A stretch of 64,000 bases of DNA, taken from positions 44,139 to 108,138 of the forward strand of contig JANQPV010000068.1 in NCBI GenBank assembly GCA_028285305.1, in the 5' to 3' direction. A model generated the notes under the pieces. It saw only the letters and a program-made list of their open reading frames with translations. It was not told the origin of the DNA and ran no database searches. Shown here piece after piece: positions 7,640 through 17,212 of the stretch. The DNA is from Alphaproteobacteria bacterium. Its GTDB lineage: Bacteria > Pseudomonadota > Alphaproteobacteria > SMXP01. The translations under genes and the position numbers were made by a program. The first letter of the stretch is position 1, and every line of letters starts with the position of its first letter.

Positions 7640-9478
7640 ATGACCAATCTGAGAAATATCGCGATCATCGCACATGTCGATCACGGCAAAACCACTCTGG
7701 TGGACGAGATGCTGCGTCAATCGGGAGCCGTGGCTGCCCATGCTGACATGGCGGAACGGGCCATGGACTCGAACGATATCGAGCGCGAGCGCGGCATTAC
7801 AATTTTGGCCAAATGCACATCTGTGGTTTGGCATCACGGCGGCCACGAGGTGCGTGTGAACATTGTCGACACACCAGGGCACGCAGATTTTGGCGGAGAA
7901 GTGGAACGGATCCTCTCAATGGTCGATGGATGTCTTTTGCTGGTTGATGCGGCCGAGGGGCCAATGCCCCAAACGAAATTCGTTCTGTCCAAAGCTTTAT
8001 CGCTGGAATTAAGGCCGATCGTTGTCCTGAACAAAATTGATCGTCCGAACGCCGATGCCAATGCCACCCTTGATGCGACCTTCGATCTGTTTGCTGCGCT
8101 CGGTGCGGAAGATGAGCAACTCGACTTTCCTGTCGTCTACGCATCTGGAAAAGATGGTTGGGCCAGTGAAGACCCAGACGGGCCGCGATCGGATCTCGAT
8201 CCTCTGTTTTCCAAAATCATCGATCATGTTCCGCCGCCGGATGTTTCGGATGAAGTTGAGGGAAGTGCATTTAAAATGCTCGCAACGACGCTCGAAGCCG
8301 ATCCGTTCCTTGGTCGGCTTCTCACCGGTCGGATTACCGCTGGTGCCATTCGTCCGGGTGAAACTCTGCGGGCTCTTTCCCAAGATGGATCCGTGATCGA
8401 GGCTTCGCGCGTGACGAAAGTCTTGGCCTTTAGGGGTCTGAAGCGTCAACCGGTCGAAAAAGCAAGCGCCGGCGATATCGTCGCGGTTGCCGGGTTCGCC
8501 CAAGCTTCTGTTGCTGATACTCTTTGTGCTGTTGATGTGAGCGAGCCCCTGCCCGCCCAGCCGATCGATCCGCCGACATTGTCTGTCACGATCTCAGTCA
8601 ACGACTCTCCCTTGGCGGGGCGCGAAGGCGACAAAGTTCAATCGCGAGTGATCCGTGAGCGTTTGTTTCGCCAAGCCGAAGGCGATGTCGCGATTTCTGT
8701 GAGCGAAACCGAAAACGCCGAAGCGTTCGAAGTCGCGGGGCGCGGCGAGCTGCAATTGGGGGTCCTCATCGAGAATATGCGCCGGGAAGGGTTCGAGCTG
8801 GCGGTTTCGCGGCCACAGATTGTCACTCGGTTGGACGCTGATGGAACGATCCTGGAGCCGATTGAAGAAGTCACCATCGATGTGGACGAAGAGTTTTCAG
8901 GCACCGTCATCGAAAAGCTGACGAGCCGGAAAGCCGATTTGTTGGAGATGACAGCCTCCGGAGGCAACAAAGTTCGATTGGTGTTTCATGCCCCCGCCCG
9001 CGCGCTTATCGGTTATCACGGTGAGTTTTTGACGGATACGCGAGGTACAGGAATCATCAACCGGGTGTACCATTCTCATGGGGCTTATAAGGGCCCGCTG
9101 GAAGGGCGCCGGAACGGTGTTCTCATCTCAATGAATGATGGCAGTGCCGTTCCCTATGCCCTTTGGAATCTCGAAGAACGTGGGGTTCTCTTCATTGAGG
9201 GGGGAGCCCCGGTTTATCAAGGCATGATTATTGGCGAAAACGCAAAGCCAGAGGATCTGGACGTCAACCCGCTTAAGGCGAAGCAACTCACGAATATTCG
9301 CGCCGCAGGTAAGGATGAAGCGGTGCGCCTCACCCCGCCTCGCAAAATGTCGCTTGAAGAAGCGATCGCCTATATCGAGGATGATGAGCTCGTCGAGGTG
9401 ACACCCGGCTCCATCCGTTTGCGGAAAAGGGCGCTCGAACCACATCTGCGGAAGCGCCGGGCGAAGGAAAACCGCTGA
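7640..9478 (+). CDS. typA: Translational GTPase TypA/BipA
   Basis: 612 aa from ATG at 7640 ([19 protein letters not shown]). Longer frames begin upstream but add a non-homologous basic leader. G1 is AHVDHGKTT (11-19), G2 RGITI (51-55), G3 DTPGHADF (77-84), G4 NKID near 130. Domain II, EF-G-like domains III and V and the BipA C-terminal domain follow ([46 protein letters not shown]). It acts on the ribosome under stress and cold and in 50S assembly. Length matches the family; monocistronic as far as can be seen. Confidence 0.97.
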   Translation: MTNLRNIAIIAHVDHGKTTLVDEMLRQSGAVAAHADMAERAMDSNDIERERGITILAKCTSVVWHHGGHEVRVNIVDTPGHADFGGEVERILSMVDGCLLLVDAAEGPMPQTKFVLSKALSLELRPIVVLNKIDRPNADANATLDATFDLFAALGAEDEQLDFPVVYASGKDGWASEDPDGPRSDLDPLFSKIIDHVPPPDVSDEVEGSAFKMLATTLEADPFLGRLLTGRITAGAIRPGETLRALSQDGSVIEASRVTKVLAFRGLKRQPVEKASAGDIVAVAGFAQASVADTLCAVDVSEPLPAQPIDPPTLSVTISVNDSPLAGREGDKVQSRVIRERLFRQAEGDVAISVSETENAEAFEVAGRGELQLGVLIENMRREGFELAVSRPQIVTRLDADGTILEPIEEVTIDVDEEFSGTVIEKLTSRKADLLEMTASGGNKVRLVFHAPARALIGYHGEFLTDTRGTGIINRVYHSHGAYKGPLEGRRNGVLISMNDGSAVPYALWNLEERGVLFIEGGAPVYQGMIIGENAKPEDLDVNPLKAKQLTNIRAAGKDEAVRLTPPRKMSLEEAIAYIEDDELVEVTPGSIRLRKRALEPHLRKRRAKENR

Positions 9479-9628
9479 ATTTGACGCTCCGCTCATCACA
9501 GGATGCGAGCAAAACCGCCACTAGTATTCAATTCAGGTTACTTGTCGATTTGCGTGTATTGGGGCGCGACTACCAAAAGAGGTGCCATTTTTTTTGACCG
9601 CGTACAGTACTTTGTGGTTTGGTATGCT

Positions 9629-9650
9629 TAATGCTTACGCTAAGCATTGC
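9629..9650. promoter_or_regulatory. Short perfect inverted repeat upstream of acyltransferase
   Basis: aatgctta (9630-9637), cgc, taagcatt (9641-9648) is a perfect eight-base inverted repeat about 115 bases before the acyltransferase start. There is no T tract, so an operator is more likely than a terminator. No regulator is identified. Confidence 0.3.
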
Positions 9651-9762
9651 ACTACTGGCGCAAAAATGAGCTAGTATGCGAGAGAGGACTAAAGGGTAAT
9701 AAGGCGCACTGAAGTAGCCGAGGGAGCTGCCAGTAGCGCGGGCACTGGTTTGGGGTGGTGGA

Positions 9763-10854
9763 ATGGAACACGAAAAGCGTGTCCATTATTTAGACAATTT
9801 GCGCTCAATCGCCGTTATCGGGATCGTGCCATATCACGTCTTTCGGATCTTCGATTGGGGTCCGTACTATCTCAAGCTCGACTCCCTCACATCGATCGAA
9901 ATTATCTCTCGCTTTTTGTTGACGTGGTATATGCCGCTGTTTTTCCTCGTGGCTGGCGCTTCAGTCGTCTACTCCTTACGCAAACGATCAACCTTTGATT
10001 TTTTCCGTGAGCGAACGTTAAGGCTCATGATCCCGTTTGTTCTCGGCATCAGCTTACTTATGCCGATCAACGGATATCTCGCCTATCAGCATGCGAATAA
10101 TGTTGAATTGAGCTTCTTAGAGTACTTGCCGCTGTTTTTGGAGATTAAGAGTCTTACAGGATACGACGGACAGTTTTCTTTCGGCCATTACTGGTTTCTG
10201 GGCTACCTGGCGGGCTTCTGCCTCTCGGCTCCTTTCGTTCTTCAAAATGCAAGAAGAACTACAATTGAGCCGATCCCATTCCTCTTGATCGTTACCGTGA
10301 TCCTGATCGGAACGCGTTTGACATTGATGCCCTATCCAAATCCATTCAACTTTTTCGCATTCTTCCTTGTAGGTCTTTATATGTACGCGCGGCCGGGATT
10401 TGCGGACGAAATCTACAAGTTCCGAAACTGGTATTTGGGGATGGCCGTCTTTACCGGGGCGATCTTTCAGTATGTGCGCCTAACCATGGGAGTAGAGAGC
10501 TTTTCCGGAATCTACTGGTTTGAAGTGGTCCGGGCGGTGAACGCTTGGCTGTGGGTGCTCGCTCTCTTGAGTTGGGGAAGTTTGCTGCTTAACGGTTCCG
10601 GACAGGCCTGGACTTGGGTGAGCCGCCACGGGCTGTGGATCTACTTTTTCCATCTGCCAATCGTCACCATCTTCGCTTACTTCCTATCGCCGCTCGTGAG
10701 CAATTCGTACATTCTCCTGCTTGCTGTGCTCTTTTTCGCTTACGTGTTTACGTTGCCCCTGGCTGTGTTGGCCCTTAGGGTCGAGATGCTGATTTCCGGG
10801 CGCTCGCGACTTCCGGCTCTAGCGTCGACGCATCACAAAACGGCTTCAGACTAA
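9763..10854 (+). CDS. Acyltransferase family 3 membrane protein
   Basis: 363 aa with about ten TM helices. The start MEHEKRVHYLDNLRSIAVIGIVPYHV has the typical acyltransferase-3 pattern D-x-L-R-x-x-A and the conserved His of TM1. Family members O-acylate membrane-exposed glycans, lipids or peptidoglycan; the closest flavour here is the OpgC/COG1835-like group with FSFGHYWFLGYL in the middle. ATG at 9763 follows a GGGGTGG stretch. The substrate cannot be read from sequence. It is the first of three plus-strand genes. Confidence 0.87.
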   Translation: MEHEKRVHYLDNLRSIAVIGIVPYHVFRIFDWGPYYLKLDSLTSIEIISRFLLTWYMPLFFLVAGASVVYSLRKRSTFDFFRERTLRLMIPFVLGISLLMPINGYLAYQHANNVELSFLEYLPLFLEIKSLTGYDGQFSFGHYWFLGYLAGFCLSAPFVLQNARRTTIEPIPFLLIVTVILIGTRLTLMPYPNPFNFFAFFLVGLYMYARPGFADEIYKFRNWYLGMAVFTGAIFQYVRLTMGVESFSGIYWFEVVRAVNAWLWVLALLSWGSLLLNGSGQAWTWVSRHGLWIYFFHLPIVTIFAYFLSPLVSNSYILLLAVLFFAYVFTLPLAVLALRVEMLISGRSRLPALASTHHKTASD

Positions 10855-10954
10855 GTCCGCTAGACGAGGTACAAATCGGCTAGAAGGCGCTCTTCGGTTG
10901 GGATGCGGCATAATGCCCTGTCACCTCGGCATCCTGCTGACTTAGATTCTTCCT

Positions 10955-11389
10955 ATGGGCCCTACGAACAATCAAGACGGTCTCGCGCGCGTCGTCCCTT
11001 CCCAGCTCCTCTATGTTTTCGACGGCGAATGCGCCATGTGTTCGCGCTTCGTGCAGTTTCTAGTGAAACGCGACACGCGACGGCAGTTTTGGCTCGCAAC
11101 CGCGCAATCCAACGTCGGCCGCCAGTATTATTCAGCCTGCGGTCTCGATGCCGACGAGATGGAAACCGCCTTGCTTGTTGTGGGAGATCGCACCTTTACC
11201 CATTTGGACGTCTTTACTGAGTCGCTTGTCAGGTTGGGTTGGCCCTGGAAGGCGGCCATCGTGCTGCGTTTGATTCCCAGGCCTCTCGCGAACTGGCTCT
11301 ATCGCCGAGTTGCAAACAATCGCAAACGGCTAAATGGCGCCATTTGCCTCGTTCCCGATGAGCATATCAAGGCTCGTCTCCTTGACTGA
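10955..11389 (+). CDS. DCC family thiol-disulfide oxidoreductase-like protein (DUF393)
   Basis: 144 aa. The hallmark D-G-x-C-x-x-C is DGECAMCSRFVQFL near residues 24-37, followed by RDTRRQFWLATAQS and the C-terminal LIPRPLANWLYRRVANNR. The DCC family has a thioredoxin-like fold and is predicted to exchange thiols and disulfides. Its end overlaps the start of the next gene, so the two are probably translated together. Confidence 0.9.
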   Translation: MGPTNNQDGLARVVPSQLLYVFDGECAMCSRFVQFLVKRDTRRQFWLATAQSNVGRQYYSACGLDADEMETALLVVGDRTFTHLDVFTESLVRLGWPWKAAIVLRLIPRPLANWLYRRVANNRKRLNGAICLVPDEHIKARLLD

Positions 11390-13049
11390 TCGCGTCCTCG
11401 TGGTCGGGGGTTATGGAGTTTTCGGTGGCCGCCTGGCAGCCCAACTTCTCAGAGACAAAACTCTTGATGTCATCATTGCAGGCCGGAGCTCGGTAAAGGC
11501 CGAGGCCTTTTGCGCACGCCACGGGGGTCGCCCTGCCGTTTTCGATATTCGTGCACCCAACCTCAGTGAGGAGATTAAACGTTTTGCGCCTAAGGTGGTC
11601 GTGGATGCGGCGGGTCCTTTTCAATCCTACGAAGACGCGCCTTATCGCCTGCCTAAAGCTTGCATTGAAGCGGGCGCCCATTACCTGGACTTATCGGACG
11701 ACGCTACCTTTACGAGGAATATCGACTCTCTCGATGGAGCTGCGAAAGCGAAAGCCCTCGCCGTTCTTTCGGGCGCATCGAGCGTCCCTGCCCTTTCGTC
11801 CGCCGTGGTGGACCACTTGTCGCCGGACCTGTCGTGCGTCCACCTCATTGAAAGCGTTATTCTGCCTGGAAACCGAGCCCCGAGAGGCGCCTCGCTTGTG
11901 CGCGCCATCTTCAAACAGGCGGGCCGCCCCATTTCGTTCATGCAGGGGAGCGAATGGATGACTGCGCCTGGCTGGGGGAAGCTCAAGTCTTTTGACATTG
12001 AGATGCCCGGTCACGACCCGCTCAGAGCTAGACTGGGCTCATTCATTACATCGCCCGATCTGCATCTCTTTCCGTCCCGGTACAGAGCGCATTCAGTGCT
12101 TTTTCGAGCAGGCCTCGAACTCAAGCTTCTGCATCTGGGATTATATGTGCTCAGTCTGCCAGTTCGGCTTGGATTTCCGCGCTCTCTTCTCTTTCTTGCC
12201 GATCCACTACGTTGGATTGCAGACCGGCTGGAAAGGCTGGGTACGGACCGGGGAGGAATGATCGTCAAAGTCGCGGGCATAACCAAAGACGGAACCACCG
12301 TCGAACGGCGCTGGCAATTGATCGCGGAAGCGGGCGACGGGCCCAACATTCCTGCACTTCCCGCCGCACTCATGACACGAAAATTGCTCGCGGGCGGCGT
12401 TCCAACTGGGGCTCGGCCTTGTCTAGGAGAATTCACGTTGGCGGAAGCGGAAGCTGCTTTGTCCCGCTTCGACATCGCCACCCACATAGACACAACCGAG
12501 ATTCGACCCGTCTTCCAACAGGTTTTGGGCGCAAACTTTGGCGAGCTGCCGCGGCCTCTTCAAGACCTTCATACGGTTTTACACCGCCGCGTATGGCGAG
12601 GCGAAGCGCACATAGAACGTGGTAAGACTGTTCTCTCACGCATTGCCGCCTTTATCGGCGGCTTTCCCCCCGCGGGATCCAATGTGCCGGTGAAAGTAAC
12701 GATGGAGCGTACACAGACAGGTGAGAAATGGATCCGAGCTTTCGGGTCTCGATCCTTCACATCGTTTTTGCGCGCGCCAAGAACCGGCGACCCGCGCGTA
12801 CTCTTGGAAAGGTTCGGCGCCTTCACGTTCGCAATTGGGCTCGCCCATACGAGCGGAACTCTCCAGTTTCCAGTTGAACGGGCCTGGTTCTTGGGGCTCC
12901 CCGTCCCCAAATTCCTTTTACCCAAGAGCCGGACCTCCGAATCCGTAGACGAACGCGGGCGCTGCCGATTCGATGTAGAAATCAGCCTATCTTTTGGCGG
13001 ATTGATCGTGCGCTACCAAGGATGGCTTGAACCGGTCCTCCCCGATTGA
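11358..13049 (+). CDS. Saccharopine dehydrogenase-like NAD(P) protein with DUF4166 C-terminal domain
   Basis: About 563 aa. An N-terminal Rossmann fold begins DRVLVVGGYGVFGGRLAAQL (a GxGxxG variant) and continues with VVVDAAGPFQ and the AGAHYLDLSDD segment of the saccharopine-dehydrogenase superfamily. The last 180 residues (LHTVLHRRVWRGEAHIERG to the end) match DUF4166. The start is uncertain: ATG at 11334 or 11358, or TTG at 11382. All overlap the DCC gene; the TTG gives only eight bases of overlap. The substrate is unknown. The pairing with a DCC protein suggests a shared redox process. Confidence 0.8.
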   Translation: MSISRLVSLTDRVLVVGGYGVFGGRLAAQLLRDKTLDVIIAGRSSVKAEAFCARHGGRPAVFDIRAPNLSEEIKRFAPKVVVDAAGPFQSYEDAPYRLPKACIEAGAHYLDLSDDATFTRNIDSLDGAAKAKALAVLSGASSVPALSSAVVDHLSPDLSCVHLIESVILPGNRAPRGASLVRAIFKQAGRPISFMQGSEWMTAPGWGKLKSFDIEMPGHDPLRARLGSFITSPDLHLFPSRYRAHSVLFRAGLELKLLHLGLYVLSLPVRLGFPRSLLFLADPLRWIADRLERLGTDRGGMIVKVAGITKDGTTVERRWQLIAEAGDGPNIPALPAALMTRKLLAGGVPTGARPCLGEFTLAEAEAALSRFDIATHIDTTEIRPVFQQVLGANFGELPRPLQDLHTVLHRRVWRGEAHIERGKTVLSRIAAFIGGFPPAGSNVPVKVTMERTQTGEKWIRAFGSRSFTSFLRAPRTGDPRVLLERFGAFTFAIGLAHTSGTLQFPVERAWFLGLPVPKFLLPKSRTSESVDERGRCRFDVEISLSFGGLIVRYQGWLEPVLPD

Positions 13050-13095
13050 GACTGCAGCCTCCATTCCAACGCGGAAGGAACCTCGTTCGGTCCTC

Positions 13096-13776
13096 TTACC
13101 AAGGATGGATGTCCCCATTCCACTTGTAGAAGTGACCGGAGTTTTCTTTGGACATGCCCGCCACAACATTGCGAATCCCTGAGGCGCTTTCTTGCGGTGT
13201 TATTTCCGCATTCGGGCCGCCCATGTCTGTTTGCACATAGCCTGGATGCATGAGGGAGACGGAAATGGGTTGATCCTTCCAGTCCATCGCGATGATTTGG
13301 CCCACCTTGTTCACCGCGGCCTTGGTCGTGGAATAGATGTACATGCCTCCCATGGGCCACGTGGACGCGCCCAATTGGCTGGTCAAGATCATAAACTTTC
13401 CGTCGCCGGACTGAACGAGGTGCGGCTTAAATGCGCGCGCCACCATCAACGGGCCAATCGTGTTCACATCAATCGCCTTATGCCATTCGGCGATGTCCAC
13501 GTCGTCAATACCTTGCTTCATCCCACCGGTGACACCGGCAACAACAATCACGATGTCGATTGCGCCATCGATTCTCTTGGCTGCCGCTTCGACGGATCCG
13601 GGTTCGCCGACATCCATCTGTTCAATGGTCACGTTGGCGAGACTGGCATCTTCCAAAAGCTTAGCCGCATCGGTGTCGCGCACGCAGGCGACGACGTCGT
13701 CGCCGTTCGCAGAATACTGTTTTGCCAATTCCAGACCAATGCCGCGACTTGCTCCGGCGATGAGTACTCTAGCCAT
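13096..13776 (-). CDS. Short-chain dehydrogenase/reductase (SDR)
   Basis: 226 aa. The start at 13776 (MARVLIAGASRGIG) has AGGAGG seven bases upstream. The Rossmann motif is GASRGIG at 7-13, and the catalytic Ser is in ILTSQLG. The Tyr and Lys are in YSTTK, a proper Y-x-x-x-K. Classical SDR size; NAD(P)-dependent reduction or oxidation of a hydroxyl or carbonyl. Cytosolic. It ends 47 bases from the convergent saccharopine-dehydrogenase-like gene and is divergent from the sulfotransferase gene. Confidence 0.93.
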   Translation of the reverse strand: MARVLIAGASRGIGLELAKQYSANGDDVVACVRDTDAAKLLEDASLANVTIEQMDVGEPGSVEAAAKRIDGAIDIVIVVAGVTGGMKQGIDDVDIAEWHKAIDVNTIGPLMVARAFKPHLVQSGDGKFMILTSQLGASTWPMGGMYIYSTTKAAVNKVGQIIAMDWKDQPISVSLMHPGYVQTDMGGPNAEITPQESASGIRNVVAGMSKENSGHFYKWNGDIHPW

Positions 13777-13876
13777 GAAAACTCCTCCTGAATGGATTTT
13801 TCTTAGGTATGGCATGTTGCGTAAAGGGATGCCAGACCTCTAAAAGGATAGTCCTCCACAAAAAGAAGGATGGCAG

Positions 13877-14509
13877 ATGACCCTGGAAGTCATTGGGGCC
13901 GGATTCGGACGCACCGGCACACTCTCTCTTAAGTTCGCTCTTGAGAAATTGGGATTCGACAAATGCTATCATATGATGGAGCTTTCCGAGCACCCTCAGC
14001 ATGCGGACGTCTGGGCCAAAGCGGATGCGGGCGAAAGCATCGATTGGGATAGCCTCTTCGCAGGTTACAAGGCTGCCGTCGATTGGCCGTCATGTAACTT
14101 TTGGCGCCAGCAAATGGCGCACTTTCCGGAGGCCAAAGTCCTTCTGTCGCTGCGTGACCCTGATGGTTGGTATGAGAGCGTCATGAACACCATATATCCG
14201 AGCACTTTGAAAGCCATGGAGTCTGACGACCCGACGGGTCAGGCGTTCGGAAAGTGGGCGAACGCTATCATCTGGGAGCGGGTGTTCGAGGGGCGGATGG
14301 AAGACAAGGCACACGCTATCGAGGTCTTCAATCGTCACAACGAGACCGTCAAGAGCGAAGTCCCGCCTGAAAGACTGCTTGTCTTTGAAGCGAAAGAGGG
14401 CTGGGAGCCGCTTTGCGCGTTTCTCGGTGTTCCGGTCCCGGACGAAGACTATCCGAGGAGCAACACCACAGAGGACTTCAAGAAGAATAGGGGCCTGCCG
14501 GACAGCTGA
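13877..14509 (+). CDS. Sulfotransferase family protein
   Basis: 210 aa. Begins EVIGAGFGRTGTLSLKFAL, the 5-prime phosphosulfate-binding loop (G-x-G-R-T-G-T-x-S-L) of the PAPS-dependent sulfotransferase-4/NAD-dependent-epimerase-associated group. The second PAPS motif LLSLRDPDGWYESV is near residues 91-104. Expected to transfer sulfate from PAPS to an alcohol or amine; the acceptor is unknown. The stop is four bases before the GTG start of the MFS-GNAT gene, so they probably form one operon. Confidence 0.87.
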   Translation: MTLEVIGAGFGRTGTLSLKFALEKLGFDKCYHMMELSEHPQHADVWAKADAGESIDWDSLFAGYKAAVDWPSCNFWRQQMAHFPEAKVLLSLRDPDGWYESVMNTIYPSTLKAMESDDPTGQAFGKWANAIIWERVFEGRMEDKAHAIEVFNRHNETVKSEVPPERLLVFEAKEGWEPLCAFLGVPVPDEDYPRSNTTEDFKKNRGLPDS

Positions 14510-14513
14510 GACC

Positions 14514-16292
14514 GTGAACGCCAATACAACACATGCTGACGGCTCCGCGTCTGAACAGCACCAATTTCTGCGCGGAAACTATTTTGCTATGCTTGCCCAC
14601 GGACTCTTGGGGCAAACCGGTTTCCGCCTTATCATGGCGCCGACCTTTGTGCCCGCCTACATTTTTGTGCTGTCGGGCTCCGAGCTTGTCGTTGGGGTTG
14701 CGCTAGCTGCGCAACATCTAGGGGCCGCGCTGTCCTCCATGCCGGGAGGCACCCTTCTTGAGAGTCGTCGCCGGGTCCTGCCCGTCCTCTTTCTCATGGG
14801 CGGATTGATGCGCTCCCAGATCCTGGTCATTGCGCTTGCCGGTTTGTGGCTCAGCCCGTCGCTTTCCCTTGCCGTCACGTGCCTGGCGCTTTTCCTATTT
14901 GGCCTGTTTGCCGGAATGCAGGGCGTTACATTTCAAACCATCCTGGGAAAGATCATCCCCGTCGAAGTGCGCGGCGGATTAACCGGTTTTCGTAACGCGA
15001 CGGCGGGACTGGTTTCCGCGGCGGTCGCCTTTACCGGAGGAGCCTACTTCATCGAGGCCAACACATGGGGCAATGGCTATGCGGTGACGTTCTTAGTGGC
15101 GTTCACGCTCACGATGCTGGGGATGATGACCCTCATTTTTGTGCGCGAGCCAACGGATGTGCCTGTGCGGGCGACCGCCGGTTTCCGCGAGCGTATGCGC
15201 GAAATGCCGGCCCTCTTGCGCAGTGACAGCGCCTATACCGCCTTTGTGATTGCCCGCTCGGTCGCCGCTATCGGCGTGATGGCCGTTCCGTATTATGTAA
15301 TTTTCGCCGGCGAGCGAGTCGGGCTGACCGGGGAGACGGTCGGCATCTTGTCGGTCGCGTTCCTATTGGCGGCCACGGTGAGCGATCTGCTTTGGGGGCT
15401 GATGGCGGACCGGACGGGCAATCGGCTCGTCTTTGCCACCTCTGTGGGTCTATGGGCGGCAGCGACCATTTCACTCCTTTTTGTGCCTCCAACAACGTTT
15501 TGGATGATTGTCGTGTTCGCCGCGGTCGGCACCGGCATGGGCGGCTATCAGATTGGGTCGATCAACTTGATCCTGGAGTTCGGCGATCAAGAAGACCGGC
15601 CCATGCGGATTGCCATGGCCAACACGGCCCACTCTTTGGTCTATGCCCTCGCCCCGCTATTGGGCGGCCTCCTCACTCTTGTCGTGTCTCATCCGACGAT
15701 CTTTGTTCTTGCGAGTCTGGCCCAACTGATCAGCCTCGGCATTATCCTGTTTCTCGTTGATGAGCCGCGCTACCGGGACAGCTACCGCGCGATTGAAGAT
15801 GCAGAAGGCGCTCCCTTTCGCGATGTCACGGCGGCTCTGCGGATTGAGCCGTTGCGTCCCAATGTCGAGGCAATCGAGGCCTTGCGAAGAACTGCCACAA
15901 AGGAAGGCTTTACCTTTCTTGACCGTCTCGTTGACCATTGGAACAGTGGCCAGCATGGGTTCGGCCACCCCGGCGAGAAGCTCATCGGCGGCTATGACGG
16001 TTCGACGCTCGTCGCTTTAGGTTGCCTGACTCAAGATCCGCAGAGCGAGGACCAACGGGCTGGCCGTATTCGGCACTTCTATGTTTTACCGAATTACCGC
16101 CGCCACGGGGTCGGCCGGGAGATTATCACCGACTTGATCGAGAATGCCGATCAGCATTTCGATGTGGTTCGTTTGGCTACTGAGAAAGAAGGACCGGCGA
16201 GATTCCTGGAGACGCTGGGCTTTGTTGGCTCAAACCACATTGGGGCCACACATGAGATCGTGTTTGGCGGAAGTGCCATGCGAAACGCCTAA
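14514..16292 (+). CDS. MFS transporter fused to a C-terminal GNAT acetyltransferase domain
   Basis: 592 aa from GTG at 14514. The frame is open further upstream inside the sulfotransferase gene, but that part is an out-of-frame shadow. Residues about 20-420 hold around twelve TM helices of a major facilitator protein. After a linker (IEDAEGAPFRDVTAAL) comes a soluble domain whose end fits GNAT: GRIRHFYVLPNYRRHGVGREIITDLIENA contains the R/Q-x-x-G-x-G/A acetyl-CoA loop, then ATEKEGPARFLETLGFVG. The fusion suggests acetylation of the transported compound or sensing of acetyl-CoA. Both parts are intact in one frame. Confidence 0.85.
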   Translation: MNANTTHADGSASEQHQFLRGNYFAMLAHGLLGQTGFRLIMAPTFVPAYIFVLSGSELVVGVALAAQHLGAALSSMPGGTLLESRRRVLPVLFLMGGLMRSQILVIALAGLWLSPSLSLAVTCLALFLFGLFAGMQGVTFQTILGKIIPVEVRGGLTGFRNATAGLVSAAVAFTGGAYFIEANTWGNGYAVTFLVAFTLTMLGMMTLIFVREPTDVPVRATAGFRERMREMPALLRSDSAYTAFVIARSVAAIGVMAVPYYVIFAGERVGLTGETVGILSVAFLLAATVSDLLWGLMADRTGNRLVFATSVGLWAAATISLLFVPPTTFWMIVVFAAVGTGMGGYQIGSINLILEFGDQEDRPMRIAMANTAHSLVYALAPLLGGLLTLVVSHPTIFVLASLAQLISLGIILFLVDEPRYRDSYRAIEDAEGAPFRDVTAALRIEPLRPNVEAIEALRRTATKEGFTFLDRLVDHWNSGQHGFGHPGEKLIGGYDGSTLVALGCLTQDPQSEDQRAGRIRHFYVLPNYRRHGVGREIITDLIENADQHFDVVRLATEKEGPARFLETLGFVGSNHIGATHEIVFGGSAMRNA

Positions 16293-16324
16293 TCCGGCAA
16301 CCAGGAGATTCTGCCAGCTCACTT

Positions 16325-17212
16325 CTAAAATGACTTCTTTGCCAGGTTATCGAGCGCAGACGTTTCAAGCTGACCTTCTAGGCCGAGAGCGACAATCTGA
16401 TTCTCCCCTATTGTGTCGTCGTGGTGAACGGTGATTGCATGCCGTCGGCCGACGACCTGAAGCTCGATCACGCCGCCGCCCTGTGCTTTGAGAAGGCCTT
16501 TGGAGCGGATGATTTCAGCTCCAAGACTATCTGCGAATTCCTTCACCTGTTCCTCTGTGACTGCGCTTGATGACCGAAAGCTCCAACTTTGAAAGCGGGC
16601 GTGGCCGCTGTCCTCTTCCGGCTTGCTCTTCTGGGAGACCGTCACACTCGTCACCAGATCAATGGGAATTTGACACTTCACAGTCTTTACAACGGGACAC
16701 GCGGGCACGATCTCGGAAATCCAGTTGTGTACCGTCTTGATTTGTTCAGGGGTGCACAAATCGGCCTTGTTCAAGAGAATTAGGTCCGCGGCCTGAAGCT
16801 GCCGGCGGACCGTTGCGCCAACATATTTGTCGGCAGCCTGTTTCTTCACGGTCTCCGCATCAGCGACCACAAGTACACCCGCCAGACGAAGTCCGTGTCC
16901 GTGGCCGTATTGGGCCAGTCTGTGAACATCTGCCACACCGCTTGCTTCGACGACAATGTGGTCAGGGTCTTGTCCTTGGAGTTGCTCAAGGGCGTCTGCA
17001 AACCCGTTGCTGAGCGTGCAACATACACAGCCATTGGCGAGATTGATTTGCGAGTCGGTTTGCGAAGTAATCAATCGCGCATCGATATTGATCTCGCCAA
17101 AGTCGTTGATCAAAAGCGCAATGCGCTGGCCTTTGTTGTGGCGCAAGAGGTGGTTGAGCAATGTCGTTTTGCCCGCCCCCAAATAGCCGCCCAGGACGGT
17201 GAAGTCGATCAT
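16325..17212 (-). CDS. CobW/COG0523 family GTP-binding metallochaperone
   Basis: 295 aa G3E GTPase. Walker A is GGYLGAGKTT (8-17). The metal-binding C-x-C-C is at C62, C64 and C65 (NGCVCCTL). The G4 motif is NKAD (148-151), with a CobW C-terminal domain (ELQVVGRRHAITVH) after about residue 200. COG0523 proteins deliver metals, often zinc, to client enzymes. Its first four bases overlap the end of a zinc-type amidohydrolase gene, which is a natural client. No Zur box could be recognised. Confidence 0.93.
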   Translation of the reverse strand: MIDFTVLGGYLGAGKTTLLNHLLRHNKGQRIALLINDFGEINIDARLITSQTDSQINLANGCVCCTLSNGFADALEQLQGQDPDHIVVEASGVADVHRLAQYGHGHGLRLAGVLVVADAETVKKQAADKYVGATVRRQLQAADLILLNKADLCTPEQIKTVHNWISEIVPACPVVKTVKCQIPIDLVTSVTVSQKSKPEEDSGHARFQSWSFRSSSAVTEEQVKEFADSLGAEIIRSKGLLKAQGGGVIELQVVGRRHAITVHHDDTIGENQIVALGLEGQLETSALDNLAKKSF

